A stretch of 64,000 nucleotides of DNA from Drosophila persimilis (taxonomy: Eukaryota > Arthropoda > Insecta > Diptera > Drosophilidae): positions 1,364,001 through 1,428,000 of the forward strand of contig NW_020825317.1 in the NCBI RefSeq assembly GCF_003286085.1, read 5' to 3'. Made by a program: the position numbers and the translations under genes. Below are positions 12,595 to 25,399 of the stretch, piece by piece; positions within the stretch are counted from its first letter, which is position 1, and every line of letters begins with the position of its first letter. The notes beneath the pieces were generated by a model. It was not told where the DNA came from. It saw only the letters and a list, made by a program, of their open reading frames with translations, and ran no database searches.

Positions 12595-12915
12595 TTCATG
12601 TGTTCCTTCTGGCTATACCTACAATCTTGTAGGTATGGGATTCTCTATAATTATACGTCTTTGTTTTTGTCGTATCTCCAGAAATTTGAACCAAGCTTGA
12701 TTCAGCGCTATATCACAGGAGTCTGCATACAAGATTTCTTTGCTCTAGCTGGTATAGTCTCTAAGATCTAGCCGCTCATCGGACAGTCAGACATGGCTCA
12801 ATCGACTCGGGTATCGATTCTGACCACGAATATGTGTATTTCATGGGGTCGGAAATGCCGCCTTCTGGACGTAACGTACATCCACGTTCACCAAAAATTT
12901 AATACAATATACATA
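12595..12915 (-). mobile_element. DINE-1 copy, split by a Tc1-like element
   Basis: On the minus strand this carries the 'tatcacaggagtctg', 'gacatggctcaatcgactcg' and 'catggggtcggaaatg' blocks. Its 5' end is missing here but reappears beyond the transposon at 13977-14010 (TACCCC ... TTGAGTATCGGGTATT). The break falls in the segment that reads 'aatataccccaat' in intact copies. Confidence 0.8.
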
Positions 12916-13703
12916 TGTACATATGTGCTCCAAAATTGGCGGAACATATCGAAAAGTGTTCAGGAGTCATTGTGCACCCAAAAACAATTGCCAATTTTTT
13001 GCACAAGGATGGTTTCAAGAGCCGAGTTCCACGAAAGAAACCATTGATTTCAGAAAAGAATCGGATTTTGCGCCTGAAATTCGCCAAAGCGCACTTAAAT
13101 AAGGATCCAAACTTTTGGAAAAGCTTTTTATTTACAGATGAAAGTAAATACAACATATTCGGAAGTGATGGCCGTTCCAGAGTTTGGAGAAAGGCAAACA
13201 CCGCTCTTGACCCTATAAACATAATACCCACCGTCAAGCATGGAGGTGGTAGTGTAATGGTTTGGGGCGCTTTGGCGTCGCCTGGAGTAGGTAATTTGGT
13301 GTTTGTGGAAGGGAATATGGATCGCTTCCAGTATAAGAAGATATTGGAAGAAAATTTGGAAACATCGGTGGATACATTGAGCCTGGGAAGCAGTAGGATC
13401 TTCCAGCAGGACAATGATCCAAAGCACACCGCACATGTTGTGCGTAATTGTTTGCTGTATTATGCCCCAAGACAGTTTCGTTCACCACCCCAATCGCCAG
13501 ACCTTAACCCAATCGAACATCTTTGGGACATTTTAGAAAGATTGGTACGGAAGTATAACATCAGCAGTCGGGAAAGCCTCAAAACCGCCCTCATTCGAGC
13601 TTGGGCCGAAGTTCCGCCCACAACAACCGAAAATTTGGTGGCATCGATGCCCCGACGACTACAGGCTGTAATAGATGCCAATGGTGGACCAACCAAATAT
13701 TAA
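12915..13703 (+). pseudogene. Tc1-like transposase, N-terminally truncated
   Basis: An uninterrupted frame of 262 codons covers the second helix-turn-helix (APKLAEHIEK...TIANFLHKDGFKSRV) and the whole DDE catalytic domain. The acids are visible as LFTDESKYN, FQQDNDPKHT and SPDLNPIEHLWD, and the C-terminus is GGPTKY, typical of the Tc1 family. Full-length family members are about 340 residues, so roughly 80-90 N-terminal residues, including the first helix-turn-helix, are missing. The apparent start (MYIC) comes from flanking TACATATG-type sequence. The intact catalytic frame suggests recent activity, but this copy cannot be autonomous. Confidence 0.85.
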
Positions 13704-13966
13704 AAGTATAAAAAGTATTAATATTAAGATGACTTTGAGACTATAATACAAAAGCATAGAGGCTGTATGTACACTTTTTTCCGTGAACATTTTATGTTTT
13801 TTCGTTGTAACTTTAGTATACATCATTTTTGTTTAAGTTTTTTTTCTGAAATAATAATAACTTTAAGTGTCCTAAATAATGGCATACCAACTTTTTTAAT
13901 TTTCATTGCGAAAACCCGAAATATTGAAAAATCGGTGCTGTATGTTGACTTTTTTCCTTGACTGTA
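12916..13966 (+). mobile_element. 5'-truncated Tc1-like element with IR/DR-type right end
   Basis: Downstream of the transposase, two same-orientation copies of ACTTTTTTCCGTGAAC/ACTTTTTTCCTTGACT lie near 13770 and 13948, about 180 bases apart. This matches the inner and outer direct repeats of IR/DR Tc1 elements. The right terminus is ...CCTTGACTG followed by TA at 13965-13966. The left terminal repeat is absent. DINE-1 sequence resumes at 13977. Confidence 0.75.
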
Positions 13967-13976
13967 TGTGCATATG

Positions 13977-14011
13977 TACCCCGTAAAATCTTGTTGAGTA
14001 TCGGGTATTAC
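13977..14011 (-). mobile_element. 5' tip of the DINE-1 copy split by the Tc1 element
   Basis: TACCCCGTAAAATC...GAGTATCGGGTATT matches the reverse complement of the DINE-1 start and continues the fragment at 12595-12915. Confidence 0.75.
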
Positions 14012-15084
14012 AACAGACAACCTACCAATGGCAAGGCACGGCAAGGCACGGCAAGGAAAGGCAAAGAATGTTGAACAACGAAATTGGAGGAAATTCACAT
14101 TTCGTGAACTAATAAGAGATAAAGAAATTCTATAAACTCCACTGCCATTCCGGTACGGATGGCTGGCGCCTGAGAGGCGGATGAACGCAAAAGCTGCAGA
14201 GAGAGAAGGAGAGCGAGAGAAACACCGAAAGTAGAATGAAAGGAAAGAAGCGAGGAAGGAAAAATTCCCTAATTACACTTAAGTTTGTTAATTGCCGGAC
14301 AGATATTCCCTCCCCTCATCCTGCGGAGGAAGCCACATTTCGACGATGACATCCCTTGTATACCCTTGCTGAGGGCATGATAGTTTTGTGCCAGCTTTCC
14401 ACAGACTTCGGGGATAAGCCGAGGCCGAAACCGAAACATATGTACTTCTTTTGTCAAATTCCCAACTGAAATGTGCATATTATTTGTCCATACGATTAAG
14501 ATCTAATTTCGATTATCCGTACAGTACAGATGGACAGAACGGGAAAGACTTATGAGAGTAAGAGCAAGAGAAAGTGCGAGTTGCGCATACATGCACTTAT
14601 GTACATATCTAGTATCGTTGGGCTAACTACGCCACTTTCCAAGATTGCCGGAGTAAGCCAGTGCCGGCGCTCTCTCGTTTCGCCTCTCGCAGTAGTCGAT
14701 CTACTACGTAGGTTATACTTTAGGATTCCTATTTACTGCCGTCTCTGATGATAAGAGCTGAGCACCTGAGGATATTTTGCACCTTGGCCTCTTTTTTTCC
14801 GTCTGAAATAAGCGCTTTCATTATTTCGCGCTTCACCGCACTAGAGTGTGTTCCTCGCCCCTGATACCGTCACCCAATTACAAAAAACGATGCTAAAAAT
14901 GTTTTATACTGTTGAATAAGCGGTTCAAGTATTTCTTAGCACCGAAAACCTTCAAAAAAATGGAGAAGATTTAATCATTTTTAGAAAGCACTACTATTCC
15001 TTTGATGGTGGGTACCAAAGAAATACCGTAATAAAATGCAAAGAAAAAAGACTAGTCAATATAACTGTAAAAAGAAAATAATTT

Positions 15085-15445
15085 TTTAGCCCAACCTCAA
15101 GTTTGGCTCGGAAATAATTGTTCTGGGCAACAAAACTTTTCGTTTTCGTGCTCGATTCGGCTATCGGAACGCTGGCAAGAAGCGAATTTTTGCCCGTAAC
15201 AGCACAGACTGTGCTCGTAACATGCGCGTAACAGAACATCTGGGCAAAGACAGCTGATTCCCGCCACATTTAATTCAAAATGGAAGTACAACAGATTATT
15301 TTTTTTGACCATTTGCCTCTCACAGTTCGCCAGACATGTTAATTGCGCAGGTGTTGCTTCTCAGGTGTCTTGATCGACAAATATATCGAACACAAAAATG
15401 TAGGAAAAAATAAAGTAAAAGTAAGTGTAGACCGGAGCCTGCCTG
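15085..15445 (-). mobile_element. CAGGCAGGCTCCG-family inverted-repeat element, partial
   Basis: The right edge ends CGGAGCCTGCCTG (15433-15445), the reverse complement of the family start. The body shares 'ttgcccgtaacagcacagac', 'cgctggcaagaagcg' and a segment beginning ACCTCAAGTTTGGCTCGG (15092-15112) with the copy at 26922, in opposite orientation. The other terminal repeat was not found. No transposase frame. Confidence 0.65.
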
Positions 15446-16824
15446 AATATGCTATGGCCATGGCAACTCTATGTACACGTATGTACAGATGTTTGCACCA
15501 TGTAGAGGGCATCGAACCAGCTCGCGAGGTTGCGGTTGAACGCGGCGTTGCCGCGAGCAGCCTCCATTCCGAGACACTGTACTGAAATCGAATGCAATTC
15601 AATCCGCGACGAGCAACCAAATCTAAGCCAAATCTAAACCAAAGCAAACCTAACCAAGCCGAACCGAGACAAATCAAATTAAATTTCGAAAAGCATCAAC
15701 AGCAACACTAGAAACGTCTTCGGTTAAATGGCCAGGCATGCCACAAAGTAGCATAAAAGTGGCAGATACTCGTGTAGTGCTTTTGTTTTGGCTCAATGAG
15801 CATGTGAAAGGTTGTGAGCGGCATTGAGTACAGGAGCCAGCAAAGCAGGCAGGACTCGCGTAGAAAGTATCTCGACTGAGAATAGCCGACCCTCGATCCT
15901 CTTGTTATCGTGGCGCTCTCACAAGGGAAATGAATGACCTTTTAGCTCGAAAAGGGAACCACCAGAACCACCAGGCAGAGCTGACGAATGAATGTTCTCC
16001 CTCTTTGTAGGAAAATGCCAACTATTTCTCCGACATAAGCTGGTATATGCGGCTGCTTTGACGCGCATCGTCGTATAGTTCCAGTGAGAAATATGCCACT
16101 TAAGATCAATTATCTTCCGAGACCAGAGCTGGTCTCCAAGGCAGTTACTCGTGCATACTCGTATAAGCTGAATTTTGTCAGTCTGCCGCTGGAAGGAGCG
16201 GAAATCCGTGCTGTTGCTGCTGCTGCTGTGGTTGTGGCTGTCGATTTTGTTCCCGGAGTTGTTGTTGTCACAGCTGTTGCCACATAGTTAAGCTGTTCGC
16301 CCCGTGTCGTCGCAATGTCTGACAAAGTTGGGTCTGCACCTGGCGAAACCGACTAGAAGCTGACCAACCAAGCCGGTTCCAGCGACCATGAGCCAGTAGC
16401 GACACCGCACACACACCGCACACGCATTGCGGCACCACTTACCACTGCATCTCCAGGTGCTCGTCCCAGGCCCCCCATCCCGCCTGTTGCATTATTTGAT
16501 TAGCCAAAACTGACTTTAATTGTAGTGCTATGGTCTTATTTTCCTCCTATAGACGAGTGCATACGAGAGCCCTGATTGTGAGGAGAGGGAAAAGCTCTCG
16601 GGTGGGTCGCCAGTTAAAGCTGTCGCTGAAGCGCCGGACCTTGGGCCTGGGATCTGGTGCTGGATTGATCTGAAGCTCCATTTCTGCCAGCAACTTTTAC
16701 CAGCAACTCGGTATTCGGTCTGGCTGCAGCTGGGAGAGCTAGAGCGAGTTCATTTAACTTGATGGCATAACTGCAGAGACACATGCCACATGCCACATGC
16801 CACATGGAACATGGCACTCCCTCA

Positions 16825-16827
<3 letters not shown>

Positions 16828-16862
<35 letters not shown>

Positions 16863-16865
16863 TTC
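16828..16865. repeat. (CT)n microsatellite
   Basis: About twelve CT dinucleotides flanked by TATCTCT variants; CCACATG triplicates lie just upstream (16785-16806). Confidence 0.9.
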
Positions 16866-19610
16866 TGTCTGTCTGCTTGCGCCGCTTTAGCGCGACAGCT
16901 GCCACACTCACCTCGCCGTAAGTGGGCTGGCTGTGGCATTCAGTTGCTGCCTGTTAAGTGCGAAATTGGGGTCGCCATCTTCAGCGTGGCATCAATGCTG
17001 CCACAGAGAAGGAGAGAGGCATATAGCATATAGCATATGTATGTATGTACATGCATGCACATACATATATGTATGTGTGTACATATATGTATGCGTACAT
17101 AAAGGGGGGCTGGAGAGACTGACAGACGGACAGGGAGAGATCCCTCTACATGGCTGTCATCGCTGTGTGTCGTTGCATGTGTAATTTGCTGAATTTTTAA
17201 TTATGACACAGAGCAACACGAAACAAGAGGCAGATAGTCAGACCCAGCCAGGAGTCGGATATGTGCCTGTGTTTTTGTCTGTTAGTGGATTGCAGGTTAA
17301 TCTATCGCGTTGCATGTTGCATGTTGCAGTTGCCAGTTGCCAGTTGCCGGTTGCCGTTTGCAAGTTATCTAACTGTCAAGCGGGTCTGCAAAGCCGCTCT
17401 AAGCCCGTCGCCGCTCCCAAATGGCAAATCAATGTGAGGACCAACTGCGACGGGACTGGTGGGGTGTGTCGTGGTCGTGGTCGTGGTCCTGTGGTCCCAA
17501 GCATGGACTGATGGCGTGGGAAAAGGGCTTGACAGATGTGTATATAGGACTTGATGTGACATGGAATGCATTAGGACGGGAAGAGCTCTGAGCCCTTGGC
17601 CATGTTTGAAATTGTTACTGCGAATTTAGAGCTTATGCAGCCGTCATACTCGCCCATATGCCAGCTCTGTGGGAGGGGCCACCTACGAATACAGTGGCGG
17701 GTCGGGGAGTACATTAGTTAGCGCCTAAGAGCCTGCGGGTGGACGTGCTTCCTAGAAGGCCTCACGCTAAATCAGATGCGAATTTGTGTGTCAATTGATA
17801 ATTATCCCATCTTTTAACAATGCAAATCGCCTTACGCTGCCGTTAATAGTGTTCAGAGGGCAGCTGGGCAGCCTTTTTGTAGCTCGGAAAAGGAGTTAGT
17901 GGAGAAGCATAGACAGGTTTCCTCTCTAAACTTCGGTCTGAAAGTTACTCCCGAGCTCGCGAGGGGGAAATGCGGAAGATCAAAATTCAGTTTGAATCCC
18001 ACGGAGGAGGGTCAGCCCAGCTTTGGCGCGTATCTGTGCTTAACTGTCTCCCTGAGCGCTACTTACCCCGCGATGACCAGCGTTGCTTCGTCCAAGATGG
18101 TCCTAAATGCGCCTGGAAAACAGCTCCTCACGCTTGCGGCTTCCGCGCCCTCTGCGACTGGATCGTGGACCCTCCAACCTGCACTCTGCCATTTCGACGA
18201 CTTTCCGGCTTGAAACGAGGACAACCTCCGTTTCCTGAGCCGCCAGCTCTAGTCCCGCAACAGACAGCCACGCCTCAACGGCTTGGATCGGCGAATCCAA
18301 CCAAATTGATGTTGTCTGGCCACCCCATCATACATGGTGCTCTGGAGCAGGGGTCCCAGAACAGACAGAACGGAGCCTTGAGGGACTCCGTATGACCTGG
18401 AGCCCAGACTCGTGTAGTGGTGTAAAGGTGTAAAGATGCGAAGGTGCGAAGGTGAGTAGCTCGAGTAGCCGTGCACTGTATTTAACAGGTAGCCAGATAG
18501 CAGATGTTGTTTGCGCCCAGCACTTCCAGTTCTCTGGACGCAAAATGTGTGCGTCAGACAAGGATGCTGGCTGACATTGAATTGGCATTGACAATAAAGG
18601 CGTCAGTGACGTCAATGGTTTCTCTGGATTTTTTTGGCTGCTGCTGCTGCTGTCAGTGCCAGTGCGCTTCAAATTGGCATTTGCGCAGGTTGGGTCGACT
18701 GCCGCCATAGCCGCATGTATGTCGATCAAATCCGGCAACAAAGGGGCGAAACCATTCGAAAAACAATGCCCCGAAACAGCGCAATCCACAAGTGGAGGGT
18801 GTCGCTGTCTCTGTCGCCGCAGTCTTTTTATTTGTAATTTATGCACCAATTGCAGCACTCCCAACAGCGAGCAGGCTCTCGTCGCCTGCCACTGGGTACT
18901 GGGTCAGCATTCAAATTAAGGATCGGCTATATTGGAGGCCCTCAGCCTTGCACACCCCTGCACCCCCGAAGCTAAACGTGCATCATTGCCATGCCAGCTG
19001 TACACAGTTTACGAGCAGAGCAGTTAATCTATGCGATAAGCATACATATATGCGTCACGTATACGCCACGTATACGTCATACACACAACACTCAAACGAC
19101 TTGGCACGAGTCGAATTCTATTGGACCTACATATGTATGTTTTCAATGGAGCCATGCAGATCTCTGGCATATGCAGACAGAGCGAAAGCTATAGGAAACG
19201 CAAGCGGCAGGGGCGGAAAATGGAGTGATAACCGGTGAGGAGTTAAAGCTGTCGCTTCCGCCAAAATCTCCAGACTTATAATATACCAGATGATATGCTA
19301 CAAGCCACCCGTTAATAAACTGTAAATCTACATGAAACCCATAAATTATAAATGTCTCTAAAGGGTAAACTCAACCCAAGGGACGGAGAGACGGAGAGGT
19401 AGATCCGATTGCTGTTCTGATCCACTCTACGAGTATATGTACGTATGTATTGGGCTTAATGGGGCGGGAGAGGCTCGCTTCTGTCTGATACAAAACCTGA
19501 ACAGTATTTTATAAATCAAATTTGTTGACATCTTAGGAATCCGCTCAAGGAAAAGTTGTTGCTAAAATGTTGCCTCCATCTTCGAAAAAAACGCTAATTT
19601 TCTTATATTT

Positions 19611-20701
19611 GTACCCGATACTCAAAATGAGTATTGGGGTATATTAGATTTGTGGTGAAAATGGATGTATGTAATGTCCAGAAGGAATCGTTTCCAACCC
19701 CATAAAGTATATATATTCTTGATCAGCATCAATAGCCGAGTCGATTGAGCCCTGTCTGTCTGTCCGTCCGTCCGTCTGTCCGTCCCCTTCAGCGCTTAGT
19801 GCTCAAAGACTATAAGAGCTAGAGCAACGATGTTTTGGATCTAGACTTCTGTGATATGTCACTGCTCCAAAAATATTTTAAAACTTTGCCCCGCCCACTT
19901 CCGGCCCCACAAAGAGCGAAAATCTGTGGCATCCACAATTTCGACGATACGAGAAAACTAAAAACGCAGAACCGTAGAACATGACTATATCTTACAGAGT
20001 GTAAAATCTGAACCAGATCGTATAATTTTTATAGCCAGAATCAAGAAAACAATTTCATTCTTTCTCGCTCTGTCTCCCTCTAACACACAGGTTTCATGGT
20101 CGGTTTTGCCAATTGCAAAATATGAGCTCAAGGATCTCAGAACCTATAAGAGCCAGAGCAATCAAATTTGGTATCCAAACTACTGTGATATCGGATCTTG
20201 ACCCTTTTGCGTGAAAATTTCGCCACGCACCCTTTCGACCACGCAAAGGACGAAAATCTGGGGCATCCACAAATCTCAGGGACTATTAAGGCTAGAGTAA
20301 CCTAATTTGGTACCCGCACTTCTCTTAGATCTCACTATAAAACGTATAACTCCAAATTTCGCCCACCCCCTTCCGCACCTACGGACGAAAATCTGTTGCA
20401 TCCACAACATTGCAGATTCGAGAAAATAAAAAACTCGCAATCATAGAGAATGACCATATCTATCAGATTGCGGAATCTGGATCAGATCGGATCATTTTTG
20501 TAGCCAATAGGAACAAATCAATTTGCAGTGGCTACGCAGCGCCCGACGTCACGCTCAGACTGATTTTCTGTCTCTCTCGCACGCACTCTTTGTCGTGTCG
20601 TTCAATAGTAGTGGCGTCTGCCGAAAGAGAGCCTTACTGACTAAGTATCGGGTATAAATGTAGAGTTGCGGTCTAAGCAGCAACTCACAACGTTCCCCCT
20701 G
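19611..20701 (+). mobile_element. Near full-length DINE-1 element
   Basis: Starts TACCCGATACTCAAAATGAG and ends at ...CAACTCACAACGTTCCCCC. It contains the (GTCT/GTCC)n core near 19755-19785 and three diverged internal modules, each opening with ACTAT(A/T)A(G/A)...AG(C/A)GCTAGAG and closing with a 'gcatccacaa'-like block. The 3' 'tagtatcgggtata' mirrors the 5' start. It lies within RhoU intron 1. Confidence 0.9.
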
Positions 20702-21482
20702 GTATTTTTTTTTTGTGTATGGTGTTCATGGTGTTCACAATCCACATGCCAGATCGTGGCCTGCACGGGGGTGTCTTTCGGCTAGGGCTCGTCGGATGGG
20801 TTCATCTTTCAGTTGATTCTAGCTAGTCACACACTACAAGGGCTCCCAGTGCTAACCCGGCCGTCGCAACCCCAGTTTGCCCACCCAACCATGTTACCTC
20901 TGATCTTTTCTTATGCCTTTTTATGTAGGTTCCTCTGCCGATACCCCGTTACTATTATTATTATTATTATTACTTCAGCTTCAGCATATTTCCAATGCAT
21001 CAAATCACGCTTTCCAACTGGTACTATTAAGACTCTTCAGTTCGCTGATCAGAAAGGCATATTGTATATGTGAATGATGATGTATGTACACACATGTATA
21101 CGATATCAGCTGATAACGCTGCAAGTTGGTTTTACCGCAATGACCTAAAAATTGTTTTATAAGGACACCTTTGAATTAATGAATTGTCTATTCGTTGCTG
21201 CTTTCGAAATTTCGTAACATTATTTTTCTCAATACTTTCACTCTGAAAATGATTGGAATTATTGCACTCTAACCGTTATGAGATTTACACTGATGCACGG
21301 CACTTTCAAAGAGTGTTTCCAGTACCTATCGAACATGCACGTGCTGGAGTTTACACGTTCTCGTATGTACCAGCACAGAACTGACCTTGCCCAATTCAAA
21401 GGCATAGACCGAATGATCTGGAGCCTGGAGCATAAGAATTGGTCTTCTCTTTGCACAAGGGCTAGATAGTACTCTCATAATA

Positions 21483-21960
21483 CGCTCACTCTACAGTTGT
21501 TTTGTCACGTACGGGTCGTCAAACCCCTTGGACCAACGCTTGAGGAACGCTAAAAGACCCTTCGCTTTATTTACTGTTGCGGTTATATGGCTGTTCAGAC
21601 ACATCTTATGATCAATTAGGTCTCCGAGGTCATTTAAACTCGAATCTCGATCCAGGACATGATTACCTAGAACGTATGAGACAAAATGTGGAGCTCGACG
21701 GTAAAATGTCACAAGTTTGCATTTAGAAAGGTTCAGAAAAAGAACATTAGATAGTTCACTTAGATCCAGTTGAAGGCTGGAGTGCCAGTACCAATCAGAG
21801 TAAGGCAGAAACATTAGTGTAGTGGAGTATGTTATAACTTGAGGAAGGTCATTCACAAATAAAACAAACAGAAGCGGGCCCAAGTGACTTCCCTGTGGCA
21901 CTCGTGAAGTAACATTAACGATATTGGACAACACCTTAGAAAACAAAGCACGATGAGTAT
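21483..21960 (-). pseudogene. Non-LTR retrotransposon RT fragment (jockey-like)
   Basis: A 151-codon minus-strand frame contains SRVPQGSHLGPLLFVLFVNDLP, the hallmark RT motif preceding the catalytic region. Further on, NDLGDLIDHKMCLNSHI and VNKAKGLLAFLKRWSKGF resemble the conserved region after the RT palm in jockey-clade elements. The YADD catalytic box is not recognisable (LPYSDW instead), so it is a decayed fragment. Confidence 0.8.
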
Positions 21961-23404
21961 GGCTAGAGGGATAGGATTAGAGTTTGAAGATTCTTTGGGA
22001 ACCCTAATAATGGGACCTTGTGAATTAGCAGAGTCAAATGCCCTTTTTCATATCTGCCCACTGGATGCCCCTTTCGTCCTTGATGCTTGCCCTCTGAAAG
22101 TGATTTCTGCCTCGTTTTCTTGAGCATTTATCCGCAAGCTTTTTCCGAATATGGAAATACATGAGTAGCGATTTGATGTCTGCAATTGGATGCGCTTCTT
22201 CCTGATTTTTGGCTGCTGGTTGCGAAAATTGACCCTTGAACATTAGTTCAAAAAAAAAGTTGAAAGTATTTATCCTCTGCCATTCACAGATTTATTCAAT
22301 TATGGTGAGACGGGTCGCATTTGTAACCTTTTTGAGAGTTTTTGAAGAGTACGCCGCCGGACCTAAAGCAGGAATAATAAAAATAATATTATATAATCTG
22401 TAATCTGTAATCTGCGGTTAACCAATCTCTATCCCGTCGTCCTGTCATCGGCTCATTTCATTTTTTGTTGTAAGTTATGTAGTTCCAGGCCTTGTAAATT
22501 GCCTAAATACTAGTATTTTATATGCATACATACGATAGATGTCTTTAGGGCATTTCAGGGCATTTCAGGGCGTGTTTTTCCCAGGGAAGTTTTTTCCATA
22601 TACTCTTTGCGCTTTGCACAGCTCTGGGGATCGGTCGTACTCTTGTTAAGATATGAAAAAATGTATGATTTCCGAGGGGGAAAATTATTGATACGGATAC
22701 GGATACATACGTATGTACATATGTTGGTTCATTGTAAGGCTCGCCGTAGGATTAAATGTTTTCGAAAAAAACTCTAGTTATTGGATGCTCAGGATTAGTT
22801 GTGCCCTTGGCCTGTTTCCCTCTTAGTTTTCATGAATATATGCACACATGTACATATGTTCTATTCACATTTACTCGATGTATATTTATGCGCTATACAT
22901 ATTCTTAAACATTCTCGTAGGATATGCTTGTACTGGTACATGCGTAAGCCTTAAATTTGACTGTTGAGTAGAGAAACTTTTGACCCATTTTTCAAGTTTA
23001 CTGCCTGCTTGCCTGAACGCCTGAACGCCTGCTCGCCCGCTCGCCCACCCTTCTGTTGGACCTGTCACTGGGCCTTAAGCATGATTTACATGTCTGCCAC
23101 AACAAAAACTTTTAATGGCTGAACAGAAGCAGAAGCAGAAGCCGGCGCCGAAGCCGAAGCCAACGATGACAACAGAAATTCCAAGAAAAAGGTCACTAGA
23201 TCTGGAATCATTAGGGCTTTTTGGCTCGATTTACCTGATTTGGATTATATACAATGTACATGCAGTACCTAAAAGATTTTTGCAACCAAGCCTGCTTTTA
23301 TGGGCAGAACTTAGTTTTGTAAAAGGTGCTCACTACACTATCAGATAGTGATAGTAGTACTGGATTTGATCGACACTTTTCGATCATGGATAGGGTGTAG
23401 GGTA

Positions 23405-23650
23405 GAGTATACGCACTAGATGTGTGTTAGATGTATGGAACAGGCAGATGAAACCGTTTCGGACCCCAATATGGCCATGTCCGTCTGTTCGTAGACTGAT
23501 AAAAATTCCCCTTTCTACCAGATTGCAGAATCCGAATCGAATCGATCGGATATTTATTTTAGCCGTAATGACAAAAACACAATTCCCTTTTCCTCGCGGT
23601 CCCTCCCTCTCTCTTTAACAGAATGGGCGCTGCGGAAAGCACTTTCTTTG
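23405..23650 (+). mobile_element. Decayed DINE-1 fragment
   Basis: Shares 'gtttcggacccca', 'ggccatgtccgtctgt' and 'agattgcagaatccgaatcg' with the intact copies in the same order, with large deletions between. Confidence 0.6.
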
Positions 23651-24734
23651 TGATTGAATAGAACGAGGACAGACAGATTAGACGGAAGGCTCTCTCCTTT
23701 CAAGGTTTCCAGCATTTCGATGGAGTGCACGATCACGGATGCTCCTATTTGAACTATCATTCAAGTATCGCAAAACTACTTCAAAATGAAAAGAAACGAG
23801 GGGGACGCTGTGATTATACATATGTGATTCATGTAATGTTCAGTCTCGACCTAACAGAAAGATGGACGGAAGGAGGTGGGTAAGTAGGTAGCGGTGTGGA
23901 TACGCGAGACTCAAGTTCTTCTGTTTTGATTTATTTGATTTGCATTTTTGCTTCATTCGAAAAGGTCCTCAGGCCGAAGAGGGCGTTTCCGAGAGTGTTT
24001 CGCCCAATGGGCGCCCAATGACCGTTTGTGTCTCCGCCACACGGCACAGCCCGCTGGCAGGCAGTACCCTCGCCCCACAGCAATTCTTTGATTTACTTGG
24101 CAAGACTTTTTCCCAGTGCCGCCACCACGATGAAATATACCACGGCAGCCTAGTCGAGGGTTTGACGACAGACTTTTCAAGCAGTCCGCATTTCAAAAAT
24201 GGGGAACAATCTTGAAATGTAGTTGTGCTAAAATTATAAGTAAATAAATATTTATGCGAACAAAACCCTGGATAAAATTATTATGAGAAAGTTGCATATT
24301 TACGATGACCAGAAGACCCAAGCAACAGAAGTAACATTTCCCTGTTCTGCCCTGGGCATCGCAAGCAGCTTCTTGGCATTCTCTGGTGTGGTGTGGTGCA
24401 CTGTGGTCTGCCCTGGTCTGGCCTGGTGTTGTTGCGGAAGAGAATGGACGGGTCTTACATACATCACGTACATACTTGCGAGGCATACCCACCCAACCAC
24501 GTTCGTAGTTACGAGTACACTCACACTCACACTCCCACTCCCACTCGTACTTCATCTCCCACTCGACGGCAAATGGAAGTTTTCAGATTTCTCCTTTTGC
24601 TCGGAAAAATTTGCTAGAAAGGACAAACTTGGCTTTGACTTTCGGTTTTCGTGACTTACCAAAAATGGGCAAAAAATAAAAGAAATATTTTCAGTCAGCA
24701 ATTTTAAAGAAAAAGGGAGGCGACACTTGAAATG

Positions 24735-24946
24735 CACTTCTAACAGTGCGACATCACAGGAGTCTGGATACAACATTTGGTTTCTCCTATAGCTCTTATA
24801 GTTTCTGAGTTCTAGGCTCTCTAGTGACGGACAGACAGACATGGCTACATCGACTAGGCTATTGTTGTTGATCGAGAATAGATAGACTTTATGGGGTCGG
24901 AAATGCTGCCACTTTCCCCACAAATCTAATATACACCGGTATAAAA
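24735..24946 (-). mobile_element. DINE-1 5'-half fragment
   Basis: Contains the reverse complement of the conserved 5' block: 'gacatcacaggagtctgg', 'gacggacagacagacatgg', 'tttatggggtcggaaatg' and 'caaatctaatatac', ending at GGTATAAAAA. Confidence 0.8.
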
Positions 24947-25399
24947 ATGTATCAGCCCTCATGACCATTCCAATAATCTGCATCGCTGTGGGTTGGCTGA
25001 TTAATGTTAGTCTTAGCTGTGTGTAGGAGTCTACATATGTATGTCCATACATATGTACGATTAGTCCTATTTTAATCGTTACATTGAGAGAACAAAGGTC
25101 GAATGGAGTCACTGTTTACAAATTATAATATCAATAATATTATTGCATTATTGCAAACAATTTTCCCTTTGGTCTTACATGATGAGTACATGGAAGGAAT
25201 ATAAGTATTTCCCATAAATATCTGAATGATCCACAGCCAATCTCGTGTGATCTGTGCCGCAGATTTTGAGCTTGTTGTTCTCAATCTCAAACTACTTTGA
25301 TATTTCAGAACTTATGTGAATACATACATATATTGAAATGAACATTAAAATTTAAACTTTTAGTGCACTCAGCTTTAATCCAGATCTAGTTCTGTACGT

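Noticed and set aside
17899-18864. Several overlapping 100-180 codon frames on both strands
   Set aside because: No domain in any frame, similar coding appearance on both strands, and no splice context linking them to RhoU.
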